Source of the DNA: Rhodopseudomonas telluris
GTDB taxonomy: Bacteria > Pseudomonadota > Alphaproteobacteria > Rhizobiales > Xanthobacteraceae
DNA length: 64,000 nt
Reading direction: 5' to 3'
Assembly: GCF_042432815.1 (NCBI RefSeq)
Contig: NZ_JBHLWM010000003.1
Span: forward strand, 124,001-188,000
The notes under the pieces were generated by a model, which had not been told where the DNA came from, ran no database searches, and saw only the letters and a list, made by a program, of their open reading frames with translations. This document shows positions 23,716-35,570 of this stretch, one piece after another; position 1 is the first letter of the stretch, and each line of letters begins with the position of its first letter. The position numbers were made by a program, and so were the translations under genes.

Positions 23716-24735
23716 TCAGAAGTGATAGGCGAGCGTCAATGAGCCGTAGTCGGAGAACGCGCGCGCCTGCGTGGTATATTCGCGCGAGCGGTGGATCCAG
23801 GTCAGCGAGGCCAGGAAGCCGTCCTGATTGAACACGTCCGCGCCGGCGATCAGATCGTACACGAAGGAGTCGCGCGTGACGTGCGGGCTGTCGGCGAAGG
23901 TGCTGCCGTCGAGGAAGATGTTGCGCGCGACGCCGCGGGCCTGCACGCCGCCGAACAGCGAGAAGCCCCAGAACGGCGCGGCCGGATCGCGGCTGACGAA
24001 ATTGGCGCCGGAGAGTCCCGGACGGATCAGCGTCGGTCCCCAGGTGGTCGATAGCGCACGGCCGAACCGCACCACCGCGCCGGCTTCGCCATACGTGAAG
24101 ACGTTGCCGCCGGTGAAGCCGATCGACGGGATGATATCGGCACCGAAGCCGTTGCCGAAATCGGTGGCGAACTTCCAGCGCCGCTCCCACGCCAGCAGAA
24201 TGCCCGGCTCGTTGCGGAGCTCGTAGCCGTTGATCACCGGGGACGACTGACCGAGCATGCTGTGGAAGCCGGATTGCACCGCCTGCGCCAGCGACGCATT
24301 GCCGCCGACGGCGCCGACCTGCAGCTCGAACGAATCGAGCTGACGACGGCCGGTTTCCTGCGCGACGTTGAAGCCGGTATACAGCCAGCCGCCGAACGGG
24401 CGGTCGACACCCGGCGTGTAGATGCCGCGCGTATCACGATCCGGCGTGTAGATGTTCTGCGCCAGCGCGATCCATTCGAACTGCTGACGCACCGCGCCGC
24501 CCGGCGCGCCGTAAGTTACCAGCGCCGGACGTACCAGATCGAACGCCTGACCGGCGAGCAGGTCGCGCGAGAAGTTATCGAACACGAAGGACAGACGAAA
24601 ACCGGACGTGTAGTCCCGATCGGTGTTGGCGACGGCATCGTTCTCACCGATCAGCACGGCGCGTTGCGCGACCGCGCCGTGGGGGTGCAGCGCCATGATG
24701 GCAGCCGCGGCAATTCCTGCAATCCAACGGCGCAT
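23716..24735 (-). CDS. LpxR-family lipid A 3'-O-deacylase (outer membrane)
   Basis: Predicted 339-aa outer-membrane beta-barrel. Signal peptide MRRWIAGIAAAAIMALHPHGAVAQ fixes the ATG at 24735. LpxR/DUF2219 features: the ENDAVANTDRDYTSGFRLSF block (catalytic Asn-Asp and Thr), a conserved His in GFHSMLGQSSPVINGYEL, NEPGILLAWERRW, and a C-terminal Phe (LTLAYHF) as in barrel proteins. In Salmonella LpxR is calcium-dependent and removes the 3'-acyloxyacyl group of lipid A; activity here is inferred from the family. It may modulate lipid A on the cell surface. Confidence 0.8.
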   Translation of the reverse strand: MRRWIAGIAAAAIMALHPHGAVAQRAVLIGENDAVANTDRDYTSGFRLSFVFDNFSRDLLAGQAFDLVRPALVTYGAPGGAVRQQFEWIALAQNIYTPDRDTRGIYTPGVDRPFGGWLYTGFNVAQETGRRQLDSFELQVGAVGGNASLAQAVQSGFHSMLGQSSPVINGYELRNEPGILLAWERRWKFATDFGNGFGADIIPSIGFTGGNVFTYGEAGAVVRFGRALSTTWGPTLIRPGLSGANFVSRDPAAPFWGFSLFGGVQARGVARNIFLDGSTFADSPHVTRDSFVYDLIAGADVFNQDGFLASLTWIHRSREYTTQARAFSDYGSLTLAYHF

Positions 24736-24900
24736 GACGGTGAGCTCAAGATGACGGACAAAGTATCGGGGCGCCGGTCGGGCTTGGCAAGCTCGGTTTC
24801 GCGGCACACGCGCGCCAATTGCTGAGCGCCCGCCTTGCGTGTCGAGGGGGACACAGCCGGCTTCCCCGCCGGAGGGATGGAACTACAGGCTGCAACAAAA

Positions 24901-24924
24901 AGAGGCGGCCCGAAGGCCGCCTCT
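24901..24924 (-). terminator. Rho-independent terminator after pnp
   Basis: AGAGGCGGCC (24901-24910), loop CGAA, GGCCGCCTCT (24915-24924), followed on the minus strand by TTTTTGTTG. It lies about 47 bp beyond the pnp stop and closes the rimP-to-pnp gene run. Confidence 0.9.
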
Positions 24925-24971
24925 TGAACACTTGGTGATCAGTTGCCCGTTCGGGCCGCAGCCCGGGCGAA

Positions 24972-27128
<2,157 letters not shown>

Positions 27129-27179
27129 CGGATCCTTCTTTCATGCGGATACCGAGACAACCGGACGCCAGATACCAAA

Positions 27180-27248
27180 AGACCATGCCAAGATGGCGGG
27201 ACGCTGGCAGCGAAGCGTGCACAGCGTCCGGCGATCCTGCCATGGTCT
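27180..27248 (-). promoter_or_regulatory. Long stem-loop in the pnp leader
   Basis: Outer arms AGACCATG (27180-27187) and CATGGTCT (27241-27248), inner arms GGACGCTG (27199-27206) and CAGCGTCC (27222-27229). It is transcribed 52 nt upstream of pnp. In E. coli a comparable pnp leader hairpin is cut by RNase III and used for PNPase autoregulation; the same role here is inferred. Confidence 0.6.
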
Positions 27249-27368
27249 CGAGGTGGGAAATGGCGCTCGGTCCTCCCGGGTGCGGGATCGCGACCACCTG
27301 GTCGCGGGCCTCGCGGAGCGGGCCCTGGGCCCGTTGACGGCCCAGCCGCCGGATGCGGCTGAGCGAAA

Positions 27369-27397
27369 CACACGGGCGTACTCAGCGCTCCCGTGTG
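27369..27397 (-). other. Stem-loop in the rpsO-pnp gap
   Basis: CACACGGG (27369-27376) pairs with CCCGTGTG (27390-27397), loop of 13 nt. It is the middle of three hairpins between rpsO and pnp. The 339-bp gap 27129-27467 holds these structures and no gene. Confidence 0.5.
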
Positions 27398-27420
27398 GTA
27401 GCTCGGCCGGCGCGGCAGAA

Positions 27421-27442
27421 TGGAAGCGGCGCACCGCTTCCA
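27421..27442 (-). terminator. Hairpin just after rpsO (attenuating terminator or processing site)
   Basis: TGGAAGCGG (27421-27429), loop CGCA, CCGCTTCCA (27434-27442), 25 nt downstream of the rpsO stop. On the minus strand it is followed by TTCTGCC, a weak U-tract, so it likely terminates only partly or stabilises the rpsO 3' end. Confidence 0.55.
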
Positions 27443-27467
27443 GGCCGCGGCCGACGGACGCGATCGA

Positions 27468-27737
27468 TCAGCGACGGATGCCGTGCTTCTCGAGCAGCGC
27501 CTTGTAACGCGCCTCGTCCTTCTTCTTGACGTAGTCGAGAAGCGAACGGCGCGTCGACACCAGCTTCAACAGCCCGCGGCGCGAGTGATTGTCCTTGGTG
27601 TGCGTCTTGAAGTGCGCGGTGAGGTTGGCGATGCGTTCCGACAGGATCGCGATCTGGACCTCGGGCGAACCGGTATCACCGGCCTTGACGGCATTGGTCT
27701 TGATGACTTCCGCTTTGCGTTCTGCGGCAATCGACAT
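27468..27737 (-). CDS. rpsO: 30S ribosomal protein S15
   Basis: Predicted 89-aa ribosomal protein S15, an early 16S rRNA binder in the central domain. Standard length and sequence (AGDTGSPEVQIAILSERI, HTKDNHSRRGLLKLVSTR, LLDYVKKKDEARYKALL). Its ATG is only 2 nt from the truB stop, so it is part of the same transcript. Confidence 0.98.
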   Translation of the reverse strand: MSIAAERKAEVIKTNAVKAGDTGSPEVQIAILSERIANLTAHFKTHTKDNHSRRGLLKLVSTRRSLLDYVKKKDEARYKALLEKHGIRR

Positions 27738-27739
27738 CG

Positions 27740-28846
27740 TCAGTTACTTTCCTTGGGCATCGGACTGGCAGTCAGTCCGGAGAGGTTGAACACACGCTTG
27801 GGGATGAGTTCGCCGTTGCCGAGCTCGGCGAGGGCCAAAAGCCGGCCTGCCACCGTGACATAGACTGTGCCGCTGCAATTGGGCGCATCCCGTCCGCGCA
27901 ACAAAACGGCCTGACCCCGATGGAGCCTTGCCGCATCAGCCCGTGTGACGGCCAGTGCCGGGATGTCGTCCAGCGCGGTCTCAACGGGCAAAAGCGCGTC
28001 GGCGAGGCTACCCTCGCCGGACGCCGCTCTATCGCATAAAGCCTGCAACTGTTCCAGCGGAATCATGTCGGCCTCGTCGAACGGGCCGCACAGCGTCCGG
28101 CGTAGCGCGCAGATATGGCCGTAGCAGCCGAGCAACCGGCCCATGTCGCGCGCCAGCGCCCGCACATAGGTTCCCTTGCCGCACTCGGCCTCGAACACCG
28201 AATGGCCGCTATCCTGATGATCCACCAGGGTTAATTCATGAATCTCGACGGGCCGCGGGGCCAGTTCGACGACCTCGCCGTCGCGCGCCAGATCGTAGGC
28301 GCGCTCGCCTTGGATCTTCACGGCCGAATATTGCGGCGGAATCTGCTCGATCACGCCGGTGAAGCGCGGCAGCAGCGCCATGATGGCCTGCGCGGTCGGC
28401 CGCTCGGCGCTGGTCGCCACCGCCCGGCCTTCGGTATCGTCGGTATCCCGTTCCTCGCCCCACGCGACGGTGAATCGGTAGCGCTTGCGGCCGTCCATCA
28501 CGAACGGCACCGTCTTGGTGGCCTCGCCCATCGCGATCGGCAGGCCCCCGGAGGCCAGCGGATCGAGCGTACCGGCATGGCCGGCGCGCTTGGCCGAGAA
28601 CAGCCGCTTCACCACCGCGACCGCATGGGTCGACGTCATGCCGACTGGCTTGTCCAGCACCACCCAGCCGTGGACGTCGCGCTTGTCACGGCGCGGCTGC
28701 TTGTTGCCGTCCTTGCCGCGGGCGTTGTTGCGCGGATCGTTGTTGTCGCGCGGCTTGCGGGCCTCGGCGGCACTCGGCGCATTATCGGAGCCGGCGTGCT
28801 GCAGGTCGTGCGGAGCGAGCGGCGCGGCGGAGGTGGTCACGGTCAT
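27740..28846 (-). CDS. truB: tRNA pseudouridine-55 synthase
   Basis: Predicted 368-aa TruB that makes pseudouridine 55 in the T-loop of tRNAs. The catalytic Asp is in GHAGTLDPLASGGLPIA. DKPVGMTST, the KRYRFTVAWG strand and PPQYSAVKIQGERAYDLAR are typical. An N-terminal extension of about 55 residues (rich in Arg, Asn, Asp, e.g. NNDPRNNARGKDGNKQPRR) precedes the core and looks disordered. Its start overlaps the rbfA stop by one base. Confidence 0.97.
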   Translation of the reverse strand: MTVTTSAAPLAPHDLQHAGSDNAPSAAEARKPRDNNDPRNNARGKDGNKQPRRDKRDVHGWVVLDKPVGMTSTHAVAVVKRLFSAKRAGHAGTLDPLASGGLPIAMGEATKTVPFVMDGRKRYRFTVAWGEERDTDDTEGRAVATSAERPTAQAIMALLPRFTGVIEQIPPQYSAVKIQGERAYDLARDGEVVELAPRPVEIHELTLVDHQDSGHSVFEAECGKGTYVRALARDMGRLLGCYGHICALRRTLCGPFDEADMIPLEQLQALCDRAASGEGSLADALLPVETALDDIPALAVTRADAARLHRGQAVLLRGRDAPNCSGTVYVTVAGRLLALAELGNGELIPKRVFNLSGLTASPMPKESN

Positions 28847-29259
28847 CAGTCCTGGTCCGGATCGGGTTCGAGGTCTTTCTGCACCGCGGGCGTGCGCAGA
28901 AGTTTGTCGATCCGCTCGGCCTCGGCGAAACGTTCGTCGATGCGGAAGCGGATATCGGGGGCGTATTTGAGGTTCACGCGCCGGGCGATCTCGCCGCGCA
29001 GAAACTTCTTGTGGTGCTCGAGCGCATCGAGCACCAGCTTCTCGTCGCGGCCGCCGAGCGGCATCACGTAGATCGTCGCGAGCTTCAGATCCGGCGACAT
29101 CCGGACTTCCGGCACCGTGATCAGGTGCGTTTCCAGCACCGGATCGTGCACGCCACCCTGGCTGAAAATCTCGGCCGCGGCGTGGCGCACCAGTTCGCCG
29201 ACGCGCAACGACCGCGTCGACCCGCCGGACGGGGAACTCTTCTGGTGATGGCGAGGCAT
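28846..29259 (-). CDS. rbfA: Ribosome-binding factor A
   Basis: Predicted 137-aa RbfA, a KH-fold factor for 30S subunit maturation. Seen: RVGELVRHAAAEIFSQGG, ITVPEVRMSPDLKLATIYVM and RREIARRVNLKYAPDIRF-like C-terminal helix and strand, then DERFAEAERIDKLL. It follows infB after a 201-bp gap filled with dispersed repeats and overlaps truB by one base. Confidence 0.96.
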   Translation of the reverse strand: MPRHHQKSSPSGGSTRSLRVGELVRHAAAEIFSQGGVHDPVLETHLITVPEVRMSPDLKLATIYVMPLGGRDEKLVLDALEHHKKFLRGEIARRVNLKYAPDIRFRIDERFAEAERIDKLLRTPAVQKDLEPDPDQD

Positions 29260-29277
29260 TGTTCGGCGTCCAATAAT

Positions 29278-29328
29278 CTCATGGTTCGAGACGCGCAGTC
29301 GAATCGACTGCGCTCCTCACCATGAGGG
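29278..29328. repeat. Family B repeat, CATGGTTCGAGACG form
   Basis: CTCATGGTTCGAGACGCGCA..TGCGCTCCTCACCATGAGG. A hairpin element inside the infB-rbfA gap, within an essential operon. Confidence 0.75.
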
Positions 29329-29371
29329 CTGCGGTTGGCTCGATTCTGATCACCTGGGATCAGATCTTGAT

Positions 29372-29430
29372 CCTCATCCTGAGGAGCCCGCCGCTGCTCG
29401 CGGAGCGGCGGCGGGCGTCTCGAAGGATGA
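29372..29430. repeat. Family B repeat, CATCCTGAGGAG form
   Basis: CCTCATCCTGAGGAGCCCGC..GCGGGCGTCTCGAAGGATGA. Inverted relative to the neighbouring element at 29278-29328. It ends 31 bp past the infB stop. Confidence 0.75.
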
Positions 29431-29460
29431 GCTGTCAGAGCTCGACTGTAAGAATCGGAC

Positions 29461-32115
29461 TTACAGCGAGCGCTGGATGGTTTCGATGCGGTAGCACTCG
29501 ATCACGTCACCGGCACGCATGTCGGTGTAGTTCTCGAACGCCATGCCGCATTCCTGGCCGGCCTGGACTTCCTTCACTTCGTCCTTGAACCGCTTCAGGG
29601 TCGAGAGCTTGCCCTCGTGAACCACGACGTTGTCGCGGATCAGGCGGACATTGGCGCCGCGCTCGACGGTGCCGTCGGTGACGCGGCAGCCGGCGACCTT
29701 GCCGACCTTGGAGATGTTGAAGATCTCCAGGATCTGGGCGTTGCCCAGCATGGTTTCGCGCAGGGTCGGCGCGAGCAGGCCGCTCATCGCCTTCTTAATG
29801 TCATCCACGAGATCGTAGATGATGTTGTAGTAGCGGATCTCGATGCCGTTGCGCTTGGCGGCCGCAGCGGCCTCCTTGTTGGCACGGACCGAGAAGCCGA
29901 GGATCACGGCGTTGAAGCCCTCGGCGAGCGTGACGTCGCTCTCCGAGATGCCGCCGACGCCGGCGTGCAGGATACGCGCGGCGACTTCGTCGGTGCCGAG
30001 CTTCTCCAGCGAGCCGAGGATCGCTTCCAGCGAGCCCTGCACGTCCGCCTTGACGATCAGCGGGAAGTCCTTGCGGCCCGAGGTCTTGAGCTGGCTCATC
30101 ATCTGCTCGAGCGAGCCGCGCATGCCGACGGCGGACGCCGCCTTCTCGCGCTTCTGATGGGCACGATACGACGTGACCTCACGGGCGCGGGCTTCGCTCT
30201 CGACCACGGCGAGACGATCGCCGGCTTCCGGCGGACCGTTGAAGCCGAGCACCTCGACCGGCACCGACGGGCCGGCTTCCTGCACGGTGTCGCCCTGATC
30301 CGAGATCAGCGCGCGGACGCGGCCCATCTCGGCGCCGGCGACGATGATGTCGCCGACCTTGAGGGTGCCGCGCTGGACCAGCACGGTGGCGACCGGACCG
30401 CGGCCGCGATCGAGCTTGGCTTCGATCACGGTGCCCTCGGCCGGGCGCGTGGTGTTGGTCTTGAGGTCGAGCAGTTCGGCCTGCAGCGCGATCATCTCGA
30501 GCAGCTTGTCGAGATTGGTCTTGTTTTTGGCCGAGACCTCGACGTCGACGACGTCGCCGCCGAGCGATTCGACCTGGACGTTGTGCTGCAGCAGCTCGGT
30601 GCGAACCCGCTCGGGACGCGCGTCCGGCTTGTCGATCTTGTTGATCGCCACGATGATCGGAACGCCGGCCGCCTTGGCGTGATTGATCGCCTCGATGGTC
30701 TGCGGCATCACGCCGTCGTCGGCCGCCACCACCAGGATGACGATGTCGGTGACCTTGGCGCCGCGGGCGCGCATCGCGGTGAACGCGGCGTGGCCGGGGG
30801 TGTCGATGAAGGTGATCTTGGTGCCGGTCTCCGGCGAGGTCACCTGATACGCACCGATGTGCTGGGTGATGCCGCCGGCTTCGCCCGACACCACGTTGGC
30901 GTGGCGCAGCGCGTCGAGCAGCGAGGTCTTGCCGTGGTCGACGTGGCCCATCACGGTCACGACCGGCGAACGCGGCTCGGTATCGGTCGAATCGTCGACG
31001 ACGTCGAACAGACCCTCTTCCACGTCGGACGCGGCGACGCGCTTGACGGTGTGGCCGAGTTCTTCGGCGATCAGCTGCGCGGTGTCGGCATCGATCACGT
31101 CGTTGATCTTGTGCATCGCGCCCTGCTTCATCAGCATGCGGATGACGTCCACGGCTCGCTCCGACATGCGGTTGGCGAGCTCCTGGATGGAGATGGCTTC
31201 GGGAACGACGACTTCGCGCACCAGCTTTTCTTTCGGCTCGTTCGAGGCGTGGCCCTTCAGGCGCTGGGTGCGGCGGCGGAACGAAGCGATCGAGCGCTCG
31301 CGGACGTCGTCGGCGTTGAGCGCGGTGACCACGGTGAGACGGCCGCGCTGCTTCGACGCGCCGGGCTTGGCGGCGGGCTGCTTCGGCGGCGGAGCCGGAC
31401 GCGCGGGACCGCCCGGACGGCGGATCATGCGCGGCGCTTCGTCGTCGTCACCGGCTTCGGCGGCGACGGCGGGTGGACGGCCCGGAGCGGCCGGCGTCCG
31501 CGCGGTGGTGGTGCCGGGGCGCGCGGTGGCGTTGGTCGTGGTGGCCGCAGGACGGGCGTCGGCCGGCTTTTTGGCGGGCTCGCTCTCGCCGAAGCGCTTC
31601 TTGGCCTCGGTCTCGGCCTTGCGCTTGGTTTCTTCTTCCTGGCGGTGACGCTCTTCCTCGGCCTTGCGGCGGGCTTCGGCGGCTTCGCGCTCGGCCTTTT
31701 CGATCTTTTCCTGCTCGGCGCGGCGCACGGCCTCGATCTCGGCCTGCTTGCGCTCCTCGATCTCGCGCACGCGCGCGTCGGCCAGCGCGGTGGCGCGGGC
31801 GCTGCGCTCGTCCTCGGTCAGGGTACGGAGCACCATGCCGCTGCGCGCCTGCTGCTGCGGCGACGGACGCGGCTGCTGACGGGCGGGCGGCGGCGGAGGC
31901 GCCGCCGGCGCGGGCTTCTTGGCGACTTCGGGCGCTGCCGGCTCGGGCGCGCCGTCGCCGATGCGTCGCTTGCCTCGCTTTTCGACCACCACCTGCTTGC
32001 TACGGCCGTGGCTGAAGCTCTGGCGCACGACCCCCTGCTCGACGCGCGGCTTCAGCGTCAAGGTCTTGGTCGGCATCGTCAGAGTCTTGTCGCCAGGAGT
32101 TTTCGTATCAACCAT
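29461..32115 (-). CDS. infB: Translation initiation factor IF-2
   Basis: Predicted 884-aa IF-2, the GTPase that places initiator tRNA on the 30S subunit. Layout: basic N-terminal block (LTLKPRVEQGVVRQSFSHG), a Pro/Gln-rich part (60-95), a long charged helix of Glu/Arg/Lys/Ala (about 100-175), an Ala/Pro/Thr-rich linker, the IF2_N domain (about 300-350, PEAISIQELANRMSERAVDV), and the G domain from about 385 (GHVDHGKTSLL, DTPGHAAF, NKIDK). Domains II to IV follow to the C terminus. The start overlaps the upstream YlxR gene by 8 bp. Confidence 0.98.
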   Translation of the reverse strand: MVDTKTPGDKTLTMPTKTLTLKPRVEQGVVRQSFSHGRSKQVVVEKRGKRRIGDGAPEPAAPEVAKKPAPAAPPPPPARQQPRPSPQQQARSGMVLRTLTEDERSARATALADARVREIEERKQAEIEAVRRAEQEKIEKAEREAAEARRKAEEERHRQEEETKRKAETEAKKRFGESEPAKKPADARPAATTTNATARPGTTTARTPAAPGRPPAVAAEAGDDDEAPRMIRRPGGPARPAPPPKQPAAKPGASKQRGRLTVVTALNADDVRERSIASFRRRTQRLKGHASNEPKEKLVREVVVPEAISIQELANRMSERAVDVIRMLMKQGAMHKINDVIDADTAQLIAEELGHTVKRVAASDVEEGLFDVVDDSTDTEPRSPVVTVMGHVDHGKTSLLDALRHANVVSGEAGGITQHIGAYQVTSPETGTKITFIDTPGHAAFTAMRARGAKVTDIVILVVAADDGVMPQTIEAINHAKAAGVPIIVAINKIDKPDARPERVRTELLQHNVQVESLGGDVVDVEVSAKNKTNLDKLLEMIALQAELLDLKTNTTRPAEGTVIEAKLDRGRGPVATVLVQRGTLKVGDIIVAGAEMGRVRALISDQGDTVQEAGPSVPVEVLGFNGPPEAGDRLAVVESEARAREVTSYRAHQKREKAASAVGMRGSLEQMMSQLKTSGRKDFPLIVKADVQGSLEAILGSLEKLGTDEVAARILHAGVGGISESDVTLAEGFNAVILGFSVRANKEAAAAAKRNGIEIRYYNIIYDLVDDIKKAMSGLLAPTLRETMLGNAQILEIFNISKVGKVAGCRVTDGTVERGANVRLIRDNVVVHEGKLSTLKRFKDEVKEVQAGQECGMAFENYTDMRAGDVIECYRIETIQRSL

Positions 32116-32911
32116 TCAGTCGTCCCAATCCTTCAACGTCGTGCGCATTCGCACGAACTTCGTCAGCAGCTTTTCCGTCAGCGGCGTCAGCAGCGTCTTT
32201 CGGCGTGTTGATCGTCGTTCCCGCCAGAGCCGCACCCGCAATAGCCGCATTGGCATTGCCGTCATCCGCCAGCCGGTATCGGACCAGAATCTGGCAGCGC
32301 GACAGGAATGTTTGTCCGGCCGGGCCTGCAAGCAGGGCAGCATGTATCACATTTGACCGCCCCAATGCCAAATCCAATTGTTCGGACGTGAGCACGTTGA
32401 GGACGGGAAATTTGCGCGAGCTCGGCGTCCCCTCGTCGAATTGACGAGAAACCGCGTCGAGCTTGCGAATTCCATCGGCCGCGCCGTCGGCGGCATGCAG
32501 CATCGCGACCGCTTCGCGGCTCTTCAGCGCGGAGTCGACCTTGCCGAACCCCGACACCACCTGGCGGGCCTTGGCGGCGATCGCCAGTGCGTCGCAGACC
32601 GACTGCACCAGCAGATGTTCGATATCCTGCGCCAGCGTCGGCGAAACCTTGACGTCGCGCTTGAATCCCCTGGCGAACACCCGGCGGCGCACCGCCTGCT
32701 CGACCATCGCCCGCGACGCCGTGACCCAGAGGCCACGGCCGGGTAATTTCCGCTTCAGGTCAGCCACCACCTCGCCGGTGGGGGCGACCACGAAGCGGAT
32801 CAGCTCAGCGGTCGGCCGAACCTGCCGCGTGACCGCGCACATCCGCTCGGTCGCGGACTTTCCAGTCCGCGGTCCCGTGTCGAGATCTGCAGCATCGGCA
32901 GCAGCAAGCAT
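32108..32911 (-). CDS. YlxR/DUF448 RNA-binding protein with L7Ae-like C-terminal part
   Basis: Predicted 267-aa protein between nusA and infB. Residues about 18-85 are the YlxR (DUF448) fold: TERMCAVTRQVRPTAELIRF, VVADLKRKLPGRGLWV. The C-terminal part (about 95-215) contains LLVQSVCDALAIAAKARQVVSGF, an L7Ae-like helix-strand pattern, then a second segment ending SRCQILVRYRLADD and an Ala-rich tail. Single-domain YlxR proteins are about 90 aa, so this is the alphaproteobacterial two-domain type. An internal Met (MCAVTRQ) is a possible later start. It overlaps infB by 8 bp. Confidence 0.85.
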   Translation of the reverse strand: MLAAADAADLDTGPRTGKSATERMCAVTRQVRPTAELIRFVVAPTGEVVADLKRKLPGRGLWVTASRAMVEQAVRRRVFARGFKRDVKVSPTLAQDIEHLLVQSVCDALAIAAKARQVVSGFGKVDSALKSREAVAMLHAADGAADGIRKLDAVSRQFDEGTPSSRKFPVLNVLTSEQLDLALGRSNVIHAALLAGPAGQTFLSRCQILVRYRLADDGNANAAIAGAALAGTTINTPKDAADAADGKAADEVRANAHDVEGLGRLNG

Positions 32912-32973
32912 TCGGTCGGCAAGCCCTTCATGTCTCTAGACGCATCGGTTCGGATCGGTTGGCATCAGGCGGA

Positions 32974-34590
<1,617 letters not shown>

Positions 34591-34593
34591 GGA

Positions 34594-35370
34594 TCAATCT
34601 CCCTCGGACAGGTCGGTGTCGCCACGCCGCAACCTGTCGGCGGCGAGACGGTGAGCCTTGGTGTTGGTCGGCTTCGGCTTGGCGACCGGCTTTGCCGGGT
34701 TGAGCTTCGGCTTCGGTGCGTTGGATTTCTTGGGGTCGCTGCGCTTGGCGTGCGGCGGCGGCGGCGGCGCGAGCCCGAGGCTCTGCTTCAGATCGCGCTC
34801 GGCCTGCTTGCCGCGGCGCATCGACTCCGCAACCAGCTCGTCGGTCAGCACCAGCCGCGCGTCGCTGATGTCGTGCATCGGCAGCAGCACCAGCGGGTCT
34901 TCGTCCTTGACGCCCTCGCGCAGCACCCGCACCGCGTCGCCTTCGACGCCGTCGAGCAGGCCACGGAAACGTTTGCGGTTCTGATGCGCGACCGCCATCT
35001 CGATCTTCACCAGATGGCCGCTGTAGCGGGCGAAATCCGAGCGCCGCACCAGCGGACGATCGATGCCCGGCGACGAAATCTCGAGCCGATAGGCGCGGTC
35101 GATCGGGTCGGCGACGTCGAGCACGGGCGACAGCGCTTTGGAGACCGCCTCGCAATCGTCGATCAGCATCGTGCCGTCCGGCCGCTCGGCCATGATCTGT
35201 ACGGTGCAGCCGGATTCGCCCGACACCTTGATGCGGACCAGCCGATAGCCCATCGCCTGCAGCACCGGCTCCGCCACCGCGGTGAACCGCGCAGCAACGC
35301 CCGGCTCCACCACCAGACGGGGCTCGTCCAGCAGATCAGGTGCGGCGGTTTGTGCGATCGGGTCGGTCAT
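34594..35370 (-). CDS. rimP: Ribosome maturation factor RimP
   Basis: Predicted 258-aa RimP for 30S maturation, first gene of the rimP-to-pnp run. Seen: ARFTAVAEPVLQAMGYRLVR, DDCEAVSKALSPVLDVADPI, YRLEISSPGIDRPLVRRSDF. The core ends near residue 195. It is followed by a Pro/Lys-rich tail of about 60 residues (PPPPPHAKRSDPKKSNAPKP) absent from E. coli RimP, likely disordered and RNA-contacting. A promoter plus a terminator-like hairpin lie in its leader. Confidence 0.96.
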   Translation of the reverse strand: MTDPIAQTAAPDLLDEPRLVVEPGVAARFTAVAEPVLQAMGYRLVRIKVSGESGCTVQIMAERPDGTMLIDDCEAVSKALSPVLDVADPIDRAYRLEISSPGIDRPLVRRSDFARYSGHLVKIEMAVAHQNRKRFRGLLDGVEGDAVRVLREGVKDEDPLVLLPMHDISDARLVLTDELVAESMRRGKQAERDLKQSLGLAPPPPPHAKRSDPKKSNAPKPKLNPAKPVAKPKPTNTKAHRLAADRLRRGDTDLSEGD

Positions 35371-35474
35371 AGGCAGATGGTGGCTTTGGCGGATCTGGTC
35401 GGTGGCGGCGATGGCCGGTTATCGGCAGCGGACGCCAGCACTACTGAGCAGTCCGGGGTCATGCATCGGGTAAC

Positions 35475-35505
35475 AAAAAAGAGCGGGTCCCGGGGGGCCC
35501 ACTCT
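35475..35505 (-). terminator. Terminator-like hairpin in the rimP leader (candidate attenuator)
   Basis: On the minus strand: GAGTGGGCCC, loop CCCG, GGACCCGCTC (one mismatch, one G-U pair), then TTTTTTGTTACC. It lies about 105 bp upstream of rimP and only about 30 nt after the predicted start of transcription, so it can end transcription before the operon. A second small stem (CTC..ATACG/CGTAT..GAG, 35504-35524) abuts and overlaps it by two bases. Confidence 0.7.
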
Positions 35506-35541
35506 CGATACGCGCTCGTATGAGAATTTCTGAGTGACCCG

Positions 35542-35570
35542 GATATAGCGGTTTTTCGACCAAGCGGCAA
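35542..35570 (-). promoter_or_regulatory. Probable promoter for the rimP operon leader
   Basis: Minus strand: -35 TTGCCG (35565-35570), 17-bp spacer, -10 TATATC (35542-35547). The predicted start is near 35535, giving a leader of about 165 nt that contains the hairpin at 35475-35505. The 397-bp region 35371-35767 holds this leader and the upstream region of the divergent DUF2336 gene. Confidence 0.55.

Noticed and set aside
29617..32211. 864-codon plus-strand open frame opposite infB
   Set aside because: Low-complexity His/Asp/Leu-rich translation opposite a full-length IF-2 gene; expected from codon bias in high-GC DNA.
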